Below, one piece after another: positions 1 through 8,036 of a stretch of 64,000 nucleotides of DNA. A program made the translations under genes and the position numbers. The notes under the pieces are model-generated. The model saw only the letters and a list, made by a program, of their open reading frames with translations, had not been told where the DNA came from and did not search any database. The DNA is from Streptomyces rishiriensis (lineage in GTDB: Bacteria > Actinomycetota > Actinomycetes > Streptomycetales > Streptomycetaceae). The DNA lies in NCBI RefSeq assembly GCF_030815485.1, contig NZ_JAUSWV010000002.1, positions 6,758,001 through 6,822,000 of the forward strand, given 5' to 3'. Within the stretch, counting starts at the first letter, position 1. Every line of letters begins with the position of its first letter.

Positions 1-206
1 ACCATGAGTCCCACGGACAACGCGAGCAGCAGGGCGACGGCCCACGGACGCGGCGTGCAGGACACCAGTCGGGACGGCATGGACCTCCCACGCTGCCGGC
101 TCAGCCTGCGCAGCCGCCGTGCCAGGCGGCGGTCCCGGCGCAGAGCGCGCTCCATCTCCTCCAGGATGCGCCGCTGCTCATGATCGGGGATTCGACCGAT
201 CGCCAC
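1..206 (-). CDS. DUF3040 family small membrane protein (3' part cut by window edge)
   Basis: Read on the minus strand from a GTG at 206, preceded by an AGAGGAG ribosome site about 5 nt upstream. A second in-frame GTG lies at 212. The visible 68 codons begin VAIGRIPDHEQRRILEEMER, which matches the start of actinobacterial DUF3040 proteins (an 'EQR.L..ME..L' helix followed by Arg-rich residues). A hydrophobic stretch, PWAVALLLALSVGLM, then begins as the frame leaves the window, consistent with a membrane segment. DUF3040 proteins are small, two-helix membrane proteins of unknown function. It lies downstream of, and in the same direction as, the gene ending at 344. Confidence is good for the family; function is unknown. 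Confidence 0.7.
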   Translation of the reverse strand, partial: MAIGRIPDHEQRRILEEMERALRRDRRLARRLRRLSRQRGRSMPSRLVSCTPRPWAVALLLALSVGLM

Positions 207-343
207 TGTCACTCCTCTGCGGCCGCGGGAACTTCTCCCCGGGTGCCCGGCCGTCCGGCCGGCCAACCGGCGCCGCACCCGGCCGGTCGACCTGTCACGG
301 CAGCCTTGTGCGCCGCTCGATCCGGGTCAGGGCCGGCTGACGG

Positions 344-835
344 CTAGAGGCTGGTCAGGATCTGCGCCGAGATGTTCTTGATCATGGTGTTGGACCAACG
401 CATCTGCCGCAGGGTCTGCGGGTGGCAGGAGGAGACGAGCGCCAGCAGCCGGTCGTCCTTGGCGGCCTGCGCCGCCTGGGCGAGCATCTCCCAGTGCAGC
501 GAGTTCTCGGTCGCTCCCAGATGCAGCTCCCGCAGGTCGCGCAGCAGGAGCAGACCGGGCTCGGGACGACGGCCCACGGCATCCGCCGCCTTCTCCCTGA
601 GCGTCGCCAGGACCCCCGAGTCGGACGGGTGGGGCGGGTCACCGAGCTTCACGCCGTAGTGGTGACCGGTGTCGGTCAGTCGCTGGACGTGTTCACGGGA
701 CCAGACGGCCAGGTCGGTGGCGACGTGGTGGACCTCGTGCTCGGTGCGATGACGTTCCGCCACCGCGACCAGGTGCCGGGCGAGATGCTTCTCGCCGTGG
801 TGCAGCACGCGCAGGGTCAGGGTGATGCCGTTCAC
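344..835 (-). CDS. conserved hypothetical His-rich helical protein, coupled to molybdoenzyme
   Basis: A 163-residue protein starting at GTG 835. The start overlaps the stop of the upstream molybdopterin oxidoreductase by four bases (GTGA), and GAGGAGGG lies about 5 nt before it, so translation is probably coupled. The sequence is predicted helical and rich in His (HHGEKHLARHL near residue 12, EVHHV near 34, TGHHYG near 57) with a C-terminal SSCHPQTLRQMRW segment. I do not recognise a family with certainty. The His-rich helices would fit a ferritin-like or metal-binding bundle, which is inference. The coupling to the oxidoreductase suggests a partner, chaperone or maturation factor for that enzyme. 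Confidence 0.6.
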   Translation of the reverse strand: MNGITLTLRVLHHGEKHLARHLVAVAERHRTEHEVHHVATDLAVWSREHVQRLTDTGHHYGVKLGDPPHPSDSGVLATLREKAADAVGRRPEPGLLLLRDLRELHLGATENSLHWEMLAQAAQAAKDDRLLALVSSCHPQTLRQMRWSNTMIKNISAQILTSL

Positions 836-3321
836 CGGCTTCCCTCCTCACGGCCGTGCCAGGGGGCGCCGTCCGACTGCGCGACACTCGCCGAAGGGCC
901 GCCCGCCGTCGCGGTGACGCCGCCGCTGCGTGACGGCACGGATGCGGTGGTGGTCGGCGCGGGGGCGGCCCGGCCCCCACCGCGTTCGACGAGGGTGAGA
1001 GCCGCCGCGGCGGTCTTGAACAACGGCTGCTTGGAGACCGGGTCCCAGTCGGTCACGGTCGTCTCGTTGGCGGCACGCCCGGGCGTGCTCCCGTCCGGGC
1101 CCTTGCCGCCGGGGGTGTCCCAGTAGCCGTAGTGGAACGGCACGAACAGCAGGCCGGGCCGGATGTCGGTGACCCGGACCCGTCCCCGCAGCGCGCCGCG
1201 GGGCGTGGCCACCTCCACGAGATCGCCCTCGTTCAGGTCCCGCTCGTCCGCGTCGGCGACGGACACCTCCACCCATACGTCGGGCGCGGCGGCGTTCAGC
1301 TGCGGGACCCGCCCGGTCTTGGTCCGGGTGTGGAAGTGGTAGATCGTCCGCCCGGTGGTGAGCTGGAACGGGTACTCCGCGCCGGGCTCCTCGTGCGGCG
1401 GCAGATAGGCGGCGGCCTTGATCATCGCCTTGCCGTCCGGATTGAGGGAGCGGTACTCCACCACGCTGTCCGACGCTCCGGTGACCAGATCCTTGCCGTA
1501 CGTCTCGCACCGGTCGGGGTGCGCCCAGCTGATGCCGTCGGTGTAGAGACGTTCCGTGCCGTCCGGTGCGTCCTCGTTGCACGGCCACTGGATGCCGCTC
1601 GGACCGCGGAGCTTGCCGTAGGTGAGGCCGGTGTAGTCGCACGGCCGGCCGGCGCTGCACCGCTTCCACGCCTCGAACGCCGACTCCGGGTCGTGCCAGT
1701 GGACCAGCGGGCCCCCGTCCTTGTCCCGGAAGTCCATGCGCCGGGCGTAGTCGAGGAAGATGTCCAGGTCCGGCCTGGCCTCGCCCGGCGGGTCGACGGC
1801 CTTGTCGGACAGGTGCACGGTGCGGTCGGCGTTCGTGAACGTCCCGGTCTTCTCACCCCAGGTCGCGGCGGGCAGCACCACGTCGGCCAGCTGGGCCGTC
1901 TCGGTCAGGAACAGGTCCTGCACCACGACGAACAGCCGCTCCTGGGAAAGGATCGAGCGGATACGGGACAGCTCGGGCAGGGAAACGGCGGGGTTGGTGC
2001 CGCTGACCCACAGCATGCGGATCGAGCCCTGTTCGGCGTAGCGGAACATCTGCATCGCGTGGGTGGGCGGCGCGTAGTGCGGGATCTGCTTCGGGTCGAC
2101 GTTCCACACCTTCGCCAGGTCGGCGACGTGCTGGTCGTTCTCCCAGTTCCTGAAGCCCGGCAGGTCGCCGTTGGCGCCGCACTCCCGGGTGTTCTGCGCG
2201 GTGGGCTGGCCGTTCATCTGCAGCACACCCGCTCCCGGCCGGCCGAGCATGCCCCGGATCAGGTGGATGTTGTTGATCTGCACGGCCGCCGCGGTGGCCT
2301 GGTGGGACTGGTACACGCCCTGCAGGACCGTCGACAGCAGCCGGTCGGCCGAACCCAGGATCTCGGCCGCCTCGGCGATGCGCGCGGCCGGAACGTCGCA
2401 GATGCCGGCCGCCCACGCGGGAGTGCACTCTGCGACCCGGGCTTCCAGCTCCTCGAAGCCGACGGTGTGCGCCTCGACGTACGCGTGATCGACCCGGCCG
2501 GTGCGGATGATCTCGTGCAGCAGCGCGTTGAGCAGCGCCACGTTCGTGCCGCCCCGCGGAGCCAGGTGCACGGTGGCCCGGCGCGCCACCTGCGTCGGCC
2601 GCGGATCCACGCAGACGAGCCGGGGCGGATCGGCGCCCTCGAGCCGGTCCAGGACCCGCATCCACTGCACCGGCTGCGTCTCGGCCAGGTTGTGCCCGAA
2701 GAGGGCGATGGCGTCCGCGTGATCGATGTCGTCGTAACTGCCGGGCTGCCCGTCACAGCCGAAGGACTCCTTGAGCGCCTCGGCGGCCGTGGACGTGCAG
2801 AGCCTGGTGTTGCCGTCCAGGTGATTCGTCCCGATCCCGGCCCGGGCCAGCACCGCCAGCGTGTAGTACTCCTCGAGGAAGAGCTGGCCGGTGGTGTAGA
2901 AACCGATCGAACCGGGGCCCTTCTCCTGGAGAAGCGACCGCGACCGGGACACGATCCGGTCCATCGCGGTCGCCCAGTCCGTCTCGACCAGGCGGCCGCC
3001 CCGGCGGACGAGCGGCCGGGTGAGCCGGCCGGAAGAGGCGTTGGCCTGCCAGCCGAACAGGTCCTTCGGCCCGAGACGGCCGTGATTCACCCTGTCCTGC
3101 GCACGCCCCCGTACGCCGACCATGCGACCGTCCACGACCGCGATGTCCATCGCGTCGCCGTCGGAGTGCAGAATCGACGCGGCCCGCACCCAACGCTGCA
3201 CGTCATCCGGTGCGACGCCCTCCTCGAGGTGAGTGTCCACCCGCGCGGGCCACACCTCGTGCCGCCCGTACGGAGTGCGGCCGCCCCACGGCTGCGCGAT
3301 GCGGTCCACCGAAGCGTCCAT
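832..3321 (-). CDS. molybdopterin-dependent oxidoreductase (nitrate reductase/formate dehydrogenase-like) without Fe-S cysteine motif
   Basis: An 829-residue protein of the DMSO reductase superfamily. The open frame reaches up to 3405, but the ATG at 3321 has a strong GTGAGGAGG site about 7 nt upstream and is preferred. Family hallmarks seen: LTRPLVRRGGRLVETDW, a GNTRLC segment in the cofactor-binding domain, LFGHNLAETQP, GADLPGF-type NGDLPGFRNW, ADVVLPAATWGEKTGTFTN, and a C-terminal molydopterin-dinucleotide-binding domain (LTTGRTIYHFHTRTKTGR). In related enzymes the N-terminus carries a CxxC-x3-C cluster for a [4Fe-4S] centre. Here the aligned segment reads ASILHSDGDAMDIAV, with no cysteine, and the later CPK position reads LGPK. 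It therefore probably binds molybdopterin but no N-terminal cluster. No signal peptide is visible, so a cytoplasmic location is likely. Substrate unknown. Confidence 0.85.
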   Translation of the reverse strand: MDASVDRIAQPWGGRTPYGRHEVWPARVDTHLEEGVAPDDVQRWVRAASILHSDGDAMDIAVVDGRMVGVRGRAQDRVNHGRLGPKDLFGWQANASSGRLTRPLVRRGGRLVETDWATAMDRIVSRSRSLLQEKGPGSIGFYTTGQLFLEEYYTLAVLARAGIGTNHLDGNTRLCTSTAAEALKESFGCDGQPGSYDDIDHADAIALFGHNLAETQPVQWMRVLDRLEGADPPRLVCVDPRPTQVARRATVHLAPRGGTNVALLNALLHEIIRTGRVDHAYVEAHTVGFEELEARVAECTPAWAAGICDVPAARIAEAAEILGSADRLLSTVLQGVYQSHQATAAAVQINNIHLIRGMLGRPGAGVLQMNGQPTAQNTRECGANGDLPGFRNWENDQHVADLAKVWNVDPKQIPHYAPPTHAMQMFRYAEQGSIRMLWVSGTNPAVSLPELSRIRSILSQERLFVVVQDLFLTETAQLADVVLPAATWGEKTGTFTNADRTVHLSDKAVDPPGEARPDLDIFLDYARRMDFRDKDGGPLVHWHDPESAFEAWKRCSAGRPCDYTGLTYGKLRGPSGIQWPCNEDAPDGTERLYTDGISWAHPDRCETYGKDLVTGASDSVVEYRSLNPDGKAMIKAAAYLPPHEEPGAEYPFQLTTGRTIYHFHTRTKTGRVPQLNAAAPDVWVEVSVADADERDLNEGDLVEVATPRGALRGRVRVTDIRPGLLFVPFHYGYWDTPGGKGPDGSTPGRAANETTVTDWDPVSKQPLFKTAAAALTLVERGGGRAAPAPTTTASVPSRSGGVTATAGGPSASVAQSDGAPWHGREEGSR

Positions 3322-3474
3322 GCCGCACCTCCTCACGGCCGGCACCCACCGTGCCGACCGCATCATCGGTACCCGGCAGCGCACGCCCGTAACGTCGGTG
3401 CTCATCCTCCAGGCGGTCGGTGTACGGGAGAACCTGCGGGCCCCGCCCCGGTGCCGGCCGCTTCGCGACAGCCG

Positions 3475-3666
3475 CTAATCGCCGAACACGGCTTTCTGGA
3501 CGTCGTTGGGGCCGTCGAACCGCTCGGTCCCGGAGTTGGACAGCCTCTCGACGAGATCGTCGTCCGCACCGTTCTTCTTGGCCAGCGCCACGAGGTCGTC
3601 GCGGTCGGCCGGATACTCGGCGCCTTTGAGAGCCTTCTGCATGTCGATCGGGCTGATGTCCGCCAC
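3475..3666 (-). CDS. DUF2795 domain protein
   Basis: A 63-residue protein from GTG 3666, with GGAGAGG about 6 nt upstream. It consists almost entirely of a DUF2795 domain: MQKALKGAEYPADRDDLVAL, then an NGADDDLVERL helix and a terminal FDGPNDVQKAVFG. These small domains are common in actinobacteria and cyanobacteria and are of unknown function, often near stress genes. It lies between the molybdoenzyme and the divergent ANTAR gene and is transcribed toward the molybdoenzyme, about 150 bp before its start, so the two could share a transcript. Confidence 0.8.
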   Translation of the reverse strand: MADISPIDMQKALKGAEYPADRDDLVALAKKNGADDDLVERLSNSGTERFDGPNDVQKAVFGD

Positions 3667-4125
3667 GGGTCACCTCTCCATTGCTGAGCCGTATCGAAGG
3701 CGGGGCCACCCGGCGCATGCCGCCTCGGGTCCTCGCCTGCGGAGGGATTCAACAAGGGCGAGGACCGCGGGACGGGTGCGCCACACCGGTGAGTACGCAA
3801 CCTCACCCGTTCCCTGCAGTGCCTTGGACTGCGCGACGAACGGTGGGTGGTCGCGGGTTCGTCGCGGGCGACGCCGGTCACGGCCGGGAAGGCTCGTCGC
3901 GGGGGACGGCCACCGTCTCCGGCACCGCGCTGCCGGGCCGGCCGGACAGTGCACCCGGTCGCTTCCGGTCGGCGGCCGGACCGCCCGTGCGGGGGCCGTG
4001 CCGGGCCGGAAGGGATGCGAACCGCCGAAGTGTGCGGGTAGGAGTGGTGTTGTCGTCCTCACCGTCCCGGCCGGGCGACGGCGCCCGGCCGGATCTCGAA
4101 CGTCGCTTCCTGGAGAGTGATAACG
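3667..4125. other. intergenic region between divergent DUF2795 and ANTAR genes
   Basis: About 460 bp with no convincing gene. It must hold the promoters for both divergent genes. The one structure I can point to is a 10-bp inverted repeat, GGTCCTCGCC (3728-3737) and GGCGAGGACC (3757-3766), separated by a 19-nt loop, lying about 60 bp before the DUF2795 start. No clear -35/-10 pair with 17-bp spacing was found. Confidence 0.4.
3728..3766. promoter_or_regulatory. 10-bp inverted repeat upstream of DUF2795 gene
   Basis: Perfect arms GGTCCTCGCC and GGCGAGGACC with a 19-nt spacer. It could be a protein-binding site or an mRNA hairpin in the leader of the DUF2795 transcript. There is no U-run, so it is not an obvious terminator. 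Confidence 0.3.
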
Positions 4126-4548
4126 ATGGGTTTCGCGCACAACGGCCGTCCTGAGCCGACTGGAGTGCGCCAGCCGCAGGAGCCGGGTGACCTCGCCGCC
4201 AGGATCGTCGACCTGCAGCGGGACAACGACCACCTGCAGACGGCCATCGCCTCGCATGCCGTGATCGATCAGGCGGTCGGCGTCATCATCACCCTCGGCG
4301 GACTGCGTCCTCAGCAGGGCTTCGACGTCCTCAAGGACGTCTCCCAGCACACCAACATCAAACTGCGCGAGATCGCCGGTCTCGTCATCGACTGGGTGAG
4401 CACCCAGCAACTGCCCGACCCGGTGCAACAAGCTCTGAAGGCCGCGTTGACCAGGGCGCAGTCCGCCGCCTCGCCGTGCGGTGGTGACGGAACCGCAGCC
4501 GACAGGAGCAGTACGCGGACGACGGACAACGACGACTCCTGTCCATGA
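4126..4548 (+). CDS. ANTAR domain RNA-binding regulator
   Basis: A 140-residue protein. GGAGA at 4112-4116 favours the ATG at 4126 over the GTG at 4117, which abuts it. The conserved region has the ANTAR pattern: a leading helix (ARIVDLQRDNDHLQTAIASH), then VIDQAVGVIITLGGL, then FDVLKDVSQHTNIKLREIA. ANTAR domains bind paired RNA hairpins and act as antiterminators. This protein has no GAF or receiver domain, only a short N-terminal and a low-complexity C-terminal tail, so how it would sense a signal is unclear. It is followed 230 bp downstream by a CBS-domain gene on the same strand. Confidence 0.8.
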   Translation: MGFAHNGRPEPTGVRQPQEPGDLAARIVDLQRDNDHLQTAIASHAVIDQAVGVIITLGGLRPQQGFDVLKDVSQHTNIKLREIAGLVIDWVSTQQLPDPVQQALKAALTRAQSAASPCGGDGTAADRSSTRTTDNDDSCP

Positions 4549-4777
4549 CGCCGGCCCGTCCGCTCCTCGGCCTCCTCACGGCGCTCCGGCGACGGCGGGC
4601 TTCGGTCCGTACCGCGTTCGACGAGCCGCCCGCTCGGCCGGCGGGGGATTGGCCGGGTGATCCCGTTATCGCCTGCGACGTCCGGGAACACATGCCACAT
4701 CGACGAGACGGTGGCCTGGACCCGGGCGCAACGGCGCCCGGCGGGTCCGGGGCCGCACGACAAGAGAGGGAGATGTG

Positions 4778-5194
4778 ATGACGAAGGCGCGGGACATCAT
4801 GACCGGCGGAGCCGAGTGCATCGGGGCCGAGGAGACGGTGCTGGACGCGGCCCGCAAGATGAAGGACCTCGGCATCGGGGCGCTGCCGATCTGCGGCACC
4901 GACAACCGGCTGAAGGGCATGCTGACGGACCGGGACATCGTGGTGAAGGTCCTCGGCGCCGGCAAGGATCCCGCCACCTGTCCGGCAGGCGAGCTGGCCC
5001 AGGGCGAGGCCGTCACCATCGGCGCGGACGACGACGTGGAGGAGATCCTGCGCACGATGAACCGGCACAAGGTACGCCGTCTGCCGGTCATCGACGGGCA
5101 CGATCTGGTGGGCATGGTCGCCCAGGCCGACGTCGCACGCTCCCTGCCCGACCCCAAGGTCGGCGACCTGCTCCAGGCGCTGTCCACCGACTGA
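4778..5194 (+). CDS. two-CBS-domain protein
   Basis: A 138-residue protein made of a tandem pair of CBS domains: ARDIMTGGAECIGAEETVLD with LPICGTDNRLKGMLTDRDIV in the first, and LAQGEAVTIGADDDVEEILR with RLPVIDGHDLVGMVAQADVA in the second. Such Bateman modules bind adenine nucleotides, and free-standing ones in actinobacteria are often hypoxia- or stress-induced (Hrp1-like). GGGAG at 4768-4772 points to ATG 4778 rather than GTG 4775. No effector domain is attached, so it probably acts on a partner protein. Confidence 0.85.
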   Translation: MTKARDIMTGGAECIGAEETVLDAARKMKDLGIGALPICGTDNRLKGMLTDRDIVVKVLGAGKDPATCPAGELAQGEAVTIGADDDVEEILRTMNRHKVRRLPVIDGHDLVGMVAQADVARSLPDPKVGDLLQALSTD

Positions 5195-6007
5195 GCCGGC
5201 CGCCGGCCGCTCGGGACCGGCACCGGTCAGCGGCCGCGGCGCCGTACGCATGGCGTCGGGGCGGTGGGTGAACGGAGCGGCGGACGCAGCACCTGGTCCG
5301 GGAGGGGACGGGACGGCGGACGCCGTGACCTCCGCCCGGATCCGTCACCGCCGTGGGCGCGACCGCGCATCCGGGGTGAGGGCGGGGTCCGTCACGTTCC
5401 CCGTCCTCACGTCCTCAACGCTACGCCTTGCGCTGCCGCCCCGCGTGGCCGCCGGCGTGGTGGCCGGCAGGGACTCACGCGGCGCGTGCTTCGACCGGAG
5501 CCGGGCGACTGCGTCCGGGCACGCCTCTGTGCGGGACCGTCACCTGTTCCAGTCGTCGTGGGCTTCGCGCAGAGGCATGAGTTCGTCGCGCCGGACGGTG
5601 AGGCGGACCGTTCCCCGCTCACCCGGGATGGTCGGAGGCCGGTGCGCTTCGACGTGGTCCCAGGTGGCGTAGCGGGCCCTGGCCGCGGCGGGGGCGAGAA
5701 GGAGCTGGGCGCCGACCGGAGCCGAACAGCCCCGCGGGCGGCTGCGCGTTGTCTGCGGTCGGCGGCCTGCCGGGGCCGACGGCCCCCGGTGTCAGCGGCT
5801 GCGCGGAGCGTCGTCACGTCCCTGACCACCGGGGGAGACAGCCCCGAGGGGCTGAACACCGAGCCGCGCCCAGGAGGGCGGGACCCGCCGTGCGATCGTC
5901 CGACGCCCCGAGCGATGTGCCGTCCGAGAAGTATTCAACCCGGACGGAACGGTATCCAGCGCCCCCTCGTTATAGGGGCGTCCGTGCGAGATGAGAGGGT
6001 CTGACGG
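5195..6007. other. 813-bp region without a convincing intact gene
   Basis: Between the CBS gene and the PcaD-PcaC fusion no open frame shows family-like composition over its length. The exception is a short minus-strand segment at 5540-5690 with coding-type third positions (listed separately). The rest is GC-rich and low in recognisable motifs. Confidence 0.4.
5540..5690 (-). pseudogene. possible short coding remnant, minus strand
   Basis: Reading the minus strand and ending at a TGA at 5540-5542, the frame encodes RYATWDHVEAHRPPTIPGER followed by a charged segment ending EAHDDWNR. Its third positions are strongly G/C, unlike random frames here, and its composition is protein-like. No start codon or ribosome site fits, and further upstream the frame becomes Arg/Pro low-complexity sequence. 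It could be the 3' end of a decayed gene or a small unlisted protein. I do not recognise the family. Confidence 0.25.
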
Positions 6008-7318
6008 GTGAGCGAGACACCACCGAACACCCTGCAATACCGGTTTGACGGGCCGGAAGACGCCCCGGTCCTGATCCTGGGGCCCTCGCTGGGTACCACA
6101 TGGCACATGTGGGACCGTCAGGTCCCCGAGCTGGCCCAGCAGTGGCGGATCTTCCGCTACGACCTGCCCGGCCACGGCGGCGCCCCGGCCTACCCCGTCG
6201 GCTCGGTCTCCGACCTCGCCGCGCGGCTCCTCGCCACCCTCAACGGGCTCGGTGTACAGCGCTTCGGCTACGCGGGCTGCGCGTTCGGCGGCGCGGTCGG
6301 CGTGGAGCTGGCGCTGCGGCACCCGGAGCGGGTCGCGTCGCTCGCGCTCATCGCCGCCTCGCCGCGGTTCGGCACGGCCGACGAGTTCCGGCAGCGGGGT
6401 GTGATCGTCCGTACGAACGGCCTCGACCCCATCGCCCGCAGCTCGCCCGACCGGTGGTTCACCAGCGGCTTCGCCGCCGCGCAGCCCGCGATCACCGAAT
6501 GGGCCGTGCAGATGGTGCGCACCACCGACCCCGGCTGCTACATAGCGGCCTGCGAGGCGCTCGCCGCCTTCGACGTGCGGGCCGAGATCGGTCTCGTCGG
6601 TGTGCCGACGCTGGTCCTCGTCGGCTCGGACGACCAGGTCACCGGCCCCGCCGAGGCGCGCACCCTGGTGGCCGGCATCCCGGACGCCCGGCTGGCCGTC
6701 GTACCGGGCGCCTCGCACCTGGTCCCGGTGGAGCAGCCCGCGGCCGTGACCGACCTGCTGGTCCGCCACTTCTCCACCGCCTGGCAGCCCGCCTACGACT
6801 CCGGCACCGGGCAGACGGCCGTGCCGGGCATTCCCGTCAGAGCGGTCCTGACCGCGCCCCAGCAGCCTCCGCAGCCGGTGGCCATCGCGGAGATCGCGCC
6901 CGCTCCCGTTCTCCAACCGGTGCAGGTCATGGGCCGCCCCGATCCGTACGACGCCGGTCTGAAGGTGCGCCGGGAGGTCCTCGGGGACGCCCACGTGGAC
7001 CGGGCGCTGTCGCAGGCCGACGACTTCTCCGGGGAGTTCCAGGAGTTCGTCACCCGCTATGCCTGGGGCGAGATCTGGGCGCGGCCCGGCCTGGACCGGC
7101 GCTCCCGCTCCTGCGTCACGCTCACCGCGCTGGTCGCGGGCGGCCACCTGGACGAGCTCGCCTCCCACATCCGCGCCGCGCTGCGCAACGGCCTCACCCC
7201 GGACGAGATCAAGGAGGTGCTGCTCCAGGTGGCCGTCTATTGCGGCGTACCCGCGGCGAGCGGCGCGTTCAAGGTGGCGCAGCAGGTCATCCGGGAGGAG
7301 ACCACCCCCACCGAGTGA
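6008..7318 (+). CDS. pcaL: PcaD-PcaC fusion: 3-oxoadipate enol-lactonase-like / 4-carboxymuconolactone decarboxylase
   Basis: A 436-residue two-domain protein from GTG 6008. Residues about 1-260 form an alpha/beta hydrolase (LGPSLGTTWHMWDRQVPELA, FRYDLPGHGGAP, VLVGSDDQVT, a late GASHLVPVEQP histidine). Residues about 315-430 form a carboxymuconolactone decarboxylase domain (RREVLGDAHVDRAL, ASHIRAALRNGLTPDEIKE, VAVYCGVPAASGAF). The order matches the Streptomyces PcaL fusion of the beta-ketoadipate pathway, which decarboxylates 4-carboxymuconolactone and hydrolyses the enol-lactone. The nucleophile elbow, expected as G-x-S-x-G-G, reads GCAFGG: serine is replaced by alanine with a cysteine just before it. 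No other pca genes are near, so its pathway role is uncertain. Confidence 0.8.
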   Translation: MSETPPNTLQYRFDGPEDAPVLILGPSLGTTWHMWDRQVPELAQQWRIFRYDLPGHGGAPAYPVGSVSDLAARLLATLNGLGVQRFGYAGCAFGGAVGVELALRHPERVASLALIAASPRFGTADEFRQRGVIVRTNGLDPIARSSPDRWFTSGFAAAQPAITEWAVQMVRTTDPGCYIAACEALAAFDVRAEIGLVGVPTLVLVGSDDQVTGPAEARTLVAGIPDARLAVVPGASHLVPVEQPAAVTDLLVRHFSTAWQPAYDSGTGQTAVPGIPVRAVLTAPQQPPQPVAIAEIAPAPVLQPVQVMGRPDPYDAGLKVRREVLGDAHVDRALSQADDFSGEFQEFVTRYAWGEIWARPGLDRRSRSCVTLTALVAGGHLDELASHIRAALRNGLTPDEIKEVLLQVAVYCGVPAASGAFKVAQQVIREETTPTE

Positions 7319-7352
7319 GCCGGCCGCCGGACAGGGGGGCAGGATGGGTCTC

Positions 7353-7997
7353 ATGACGGCTGTGAAACTCACCAAGATGTCGCACGCGTGTGTGCGCCTG
7401 GAGAAGGACGGGCGCACGCTCGTGCTCGACCCCGGCGGGTTCGGCGAGGCGGACGCCGCGCTCGGCGCGGACGCGATCCTGGTCACGCACGAGCACCCCG
7501 ACCACTTCGACGAGCAGCGGCTGCGGGCGGCCCTGGAGGCCGACCCGGCCGTCGGGATCTGGACCCTGCGGTCCGTCGCGGAGAAGCTCTCCGCCGCGTT
7601 CCCCGGCCGGGTGCACACGGTCGGTCACGGCGACACCTTCACCGTCGCGGGTTTCGACGTCCAGGTCCACGGCGAGCTGCACGCGGTCATCCACCCCGAC
7701 CTCCCGCGCGTCACCAACGTCGGCTTCCTCGTCGACGAAGGCCGGGTCTTCCACCCGGGCGACGCCCTCACCGTCCCCGGGCAGCCGGTGGAGACGCTGC
7801 TGGCGCCGGTCCAGGCCCCCTGGAACAAGATCGCCGAGGTGATCGAGTACGTCCGCGAGGTCCGGCCGCGGCGCGTCTACGACATCCATGACGCGCTCCT
7901 CACCGACCTCGCCCGCCCGATCTACGACACACACCTGGGCAACCTGGGCGGCGCCGACCACGGCCGGCTGGCGCCGGGGGCGTCCGCGCAGGTCTGA
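7353..7997 (+). CDS. MBL-fold metal-dependent hydrolase (UlaG-like)
   Basis: A 214-residue protein with the metallo-beta-lactamase ligands: HEHPDHFD (H-x-H-x-D-H), then GELHAVIH, HPGDAL and DIHDALL. Its short length and the opening KLTKMSHACVRLEKDG followed by LVLDPGG resemble the UlaG-like/YycJ-like hydrolases of unknown substrate. Two starts are possible. ATG 7344 has a G-rich tract just upstream. ATG 7353 lies 7 nt after a CAGGAT hexamer, which would be a -10 element giving a leaderless mRNA. I prefer 7353 slightly. It follows the PcaD-PcaC gene by 34 bp but probably has its own promoter. Confidence 0.75.
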   Translation: MTAVKLTKMSHACVRLEKDGRTLVLDPGGFGEADAALGADAILVTHEHPDHFDEQRLRAALEADPAVGIWTLRSVAEKLSAAFPGRVHTVGHGDTFTVAGFDVQVHGELHAVIHPDLPRVTNVGFLVDEGRVFHPGDALTVPGQPVETLLAPVQAPWNKIAEVIEYVREVRPRRVYDIHDALLTDLARPIYDTHLGNLGGADHGRLAPGASAQV

Positions 7998-8036
7998 GCG
8001 AGGGCGGTGTCGGACCCGCCGGGTAGGTTGTGAGGC

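Noticed and set aside
1132..3687. 851-residue plus-strand frame opposite the molybdoenzyme
   Set aside because: The minus-strand frame has clear oxidoreductase motifs and a strong ribosome site; the plus-strand frame has none.
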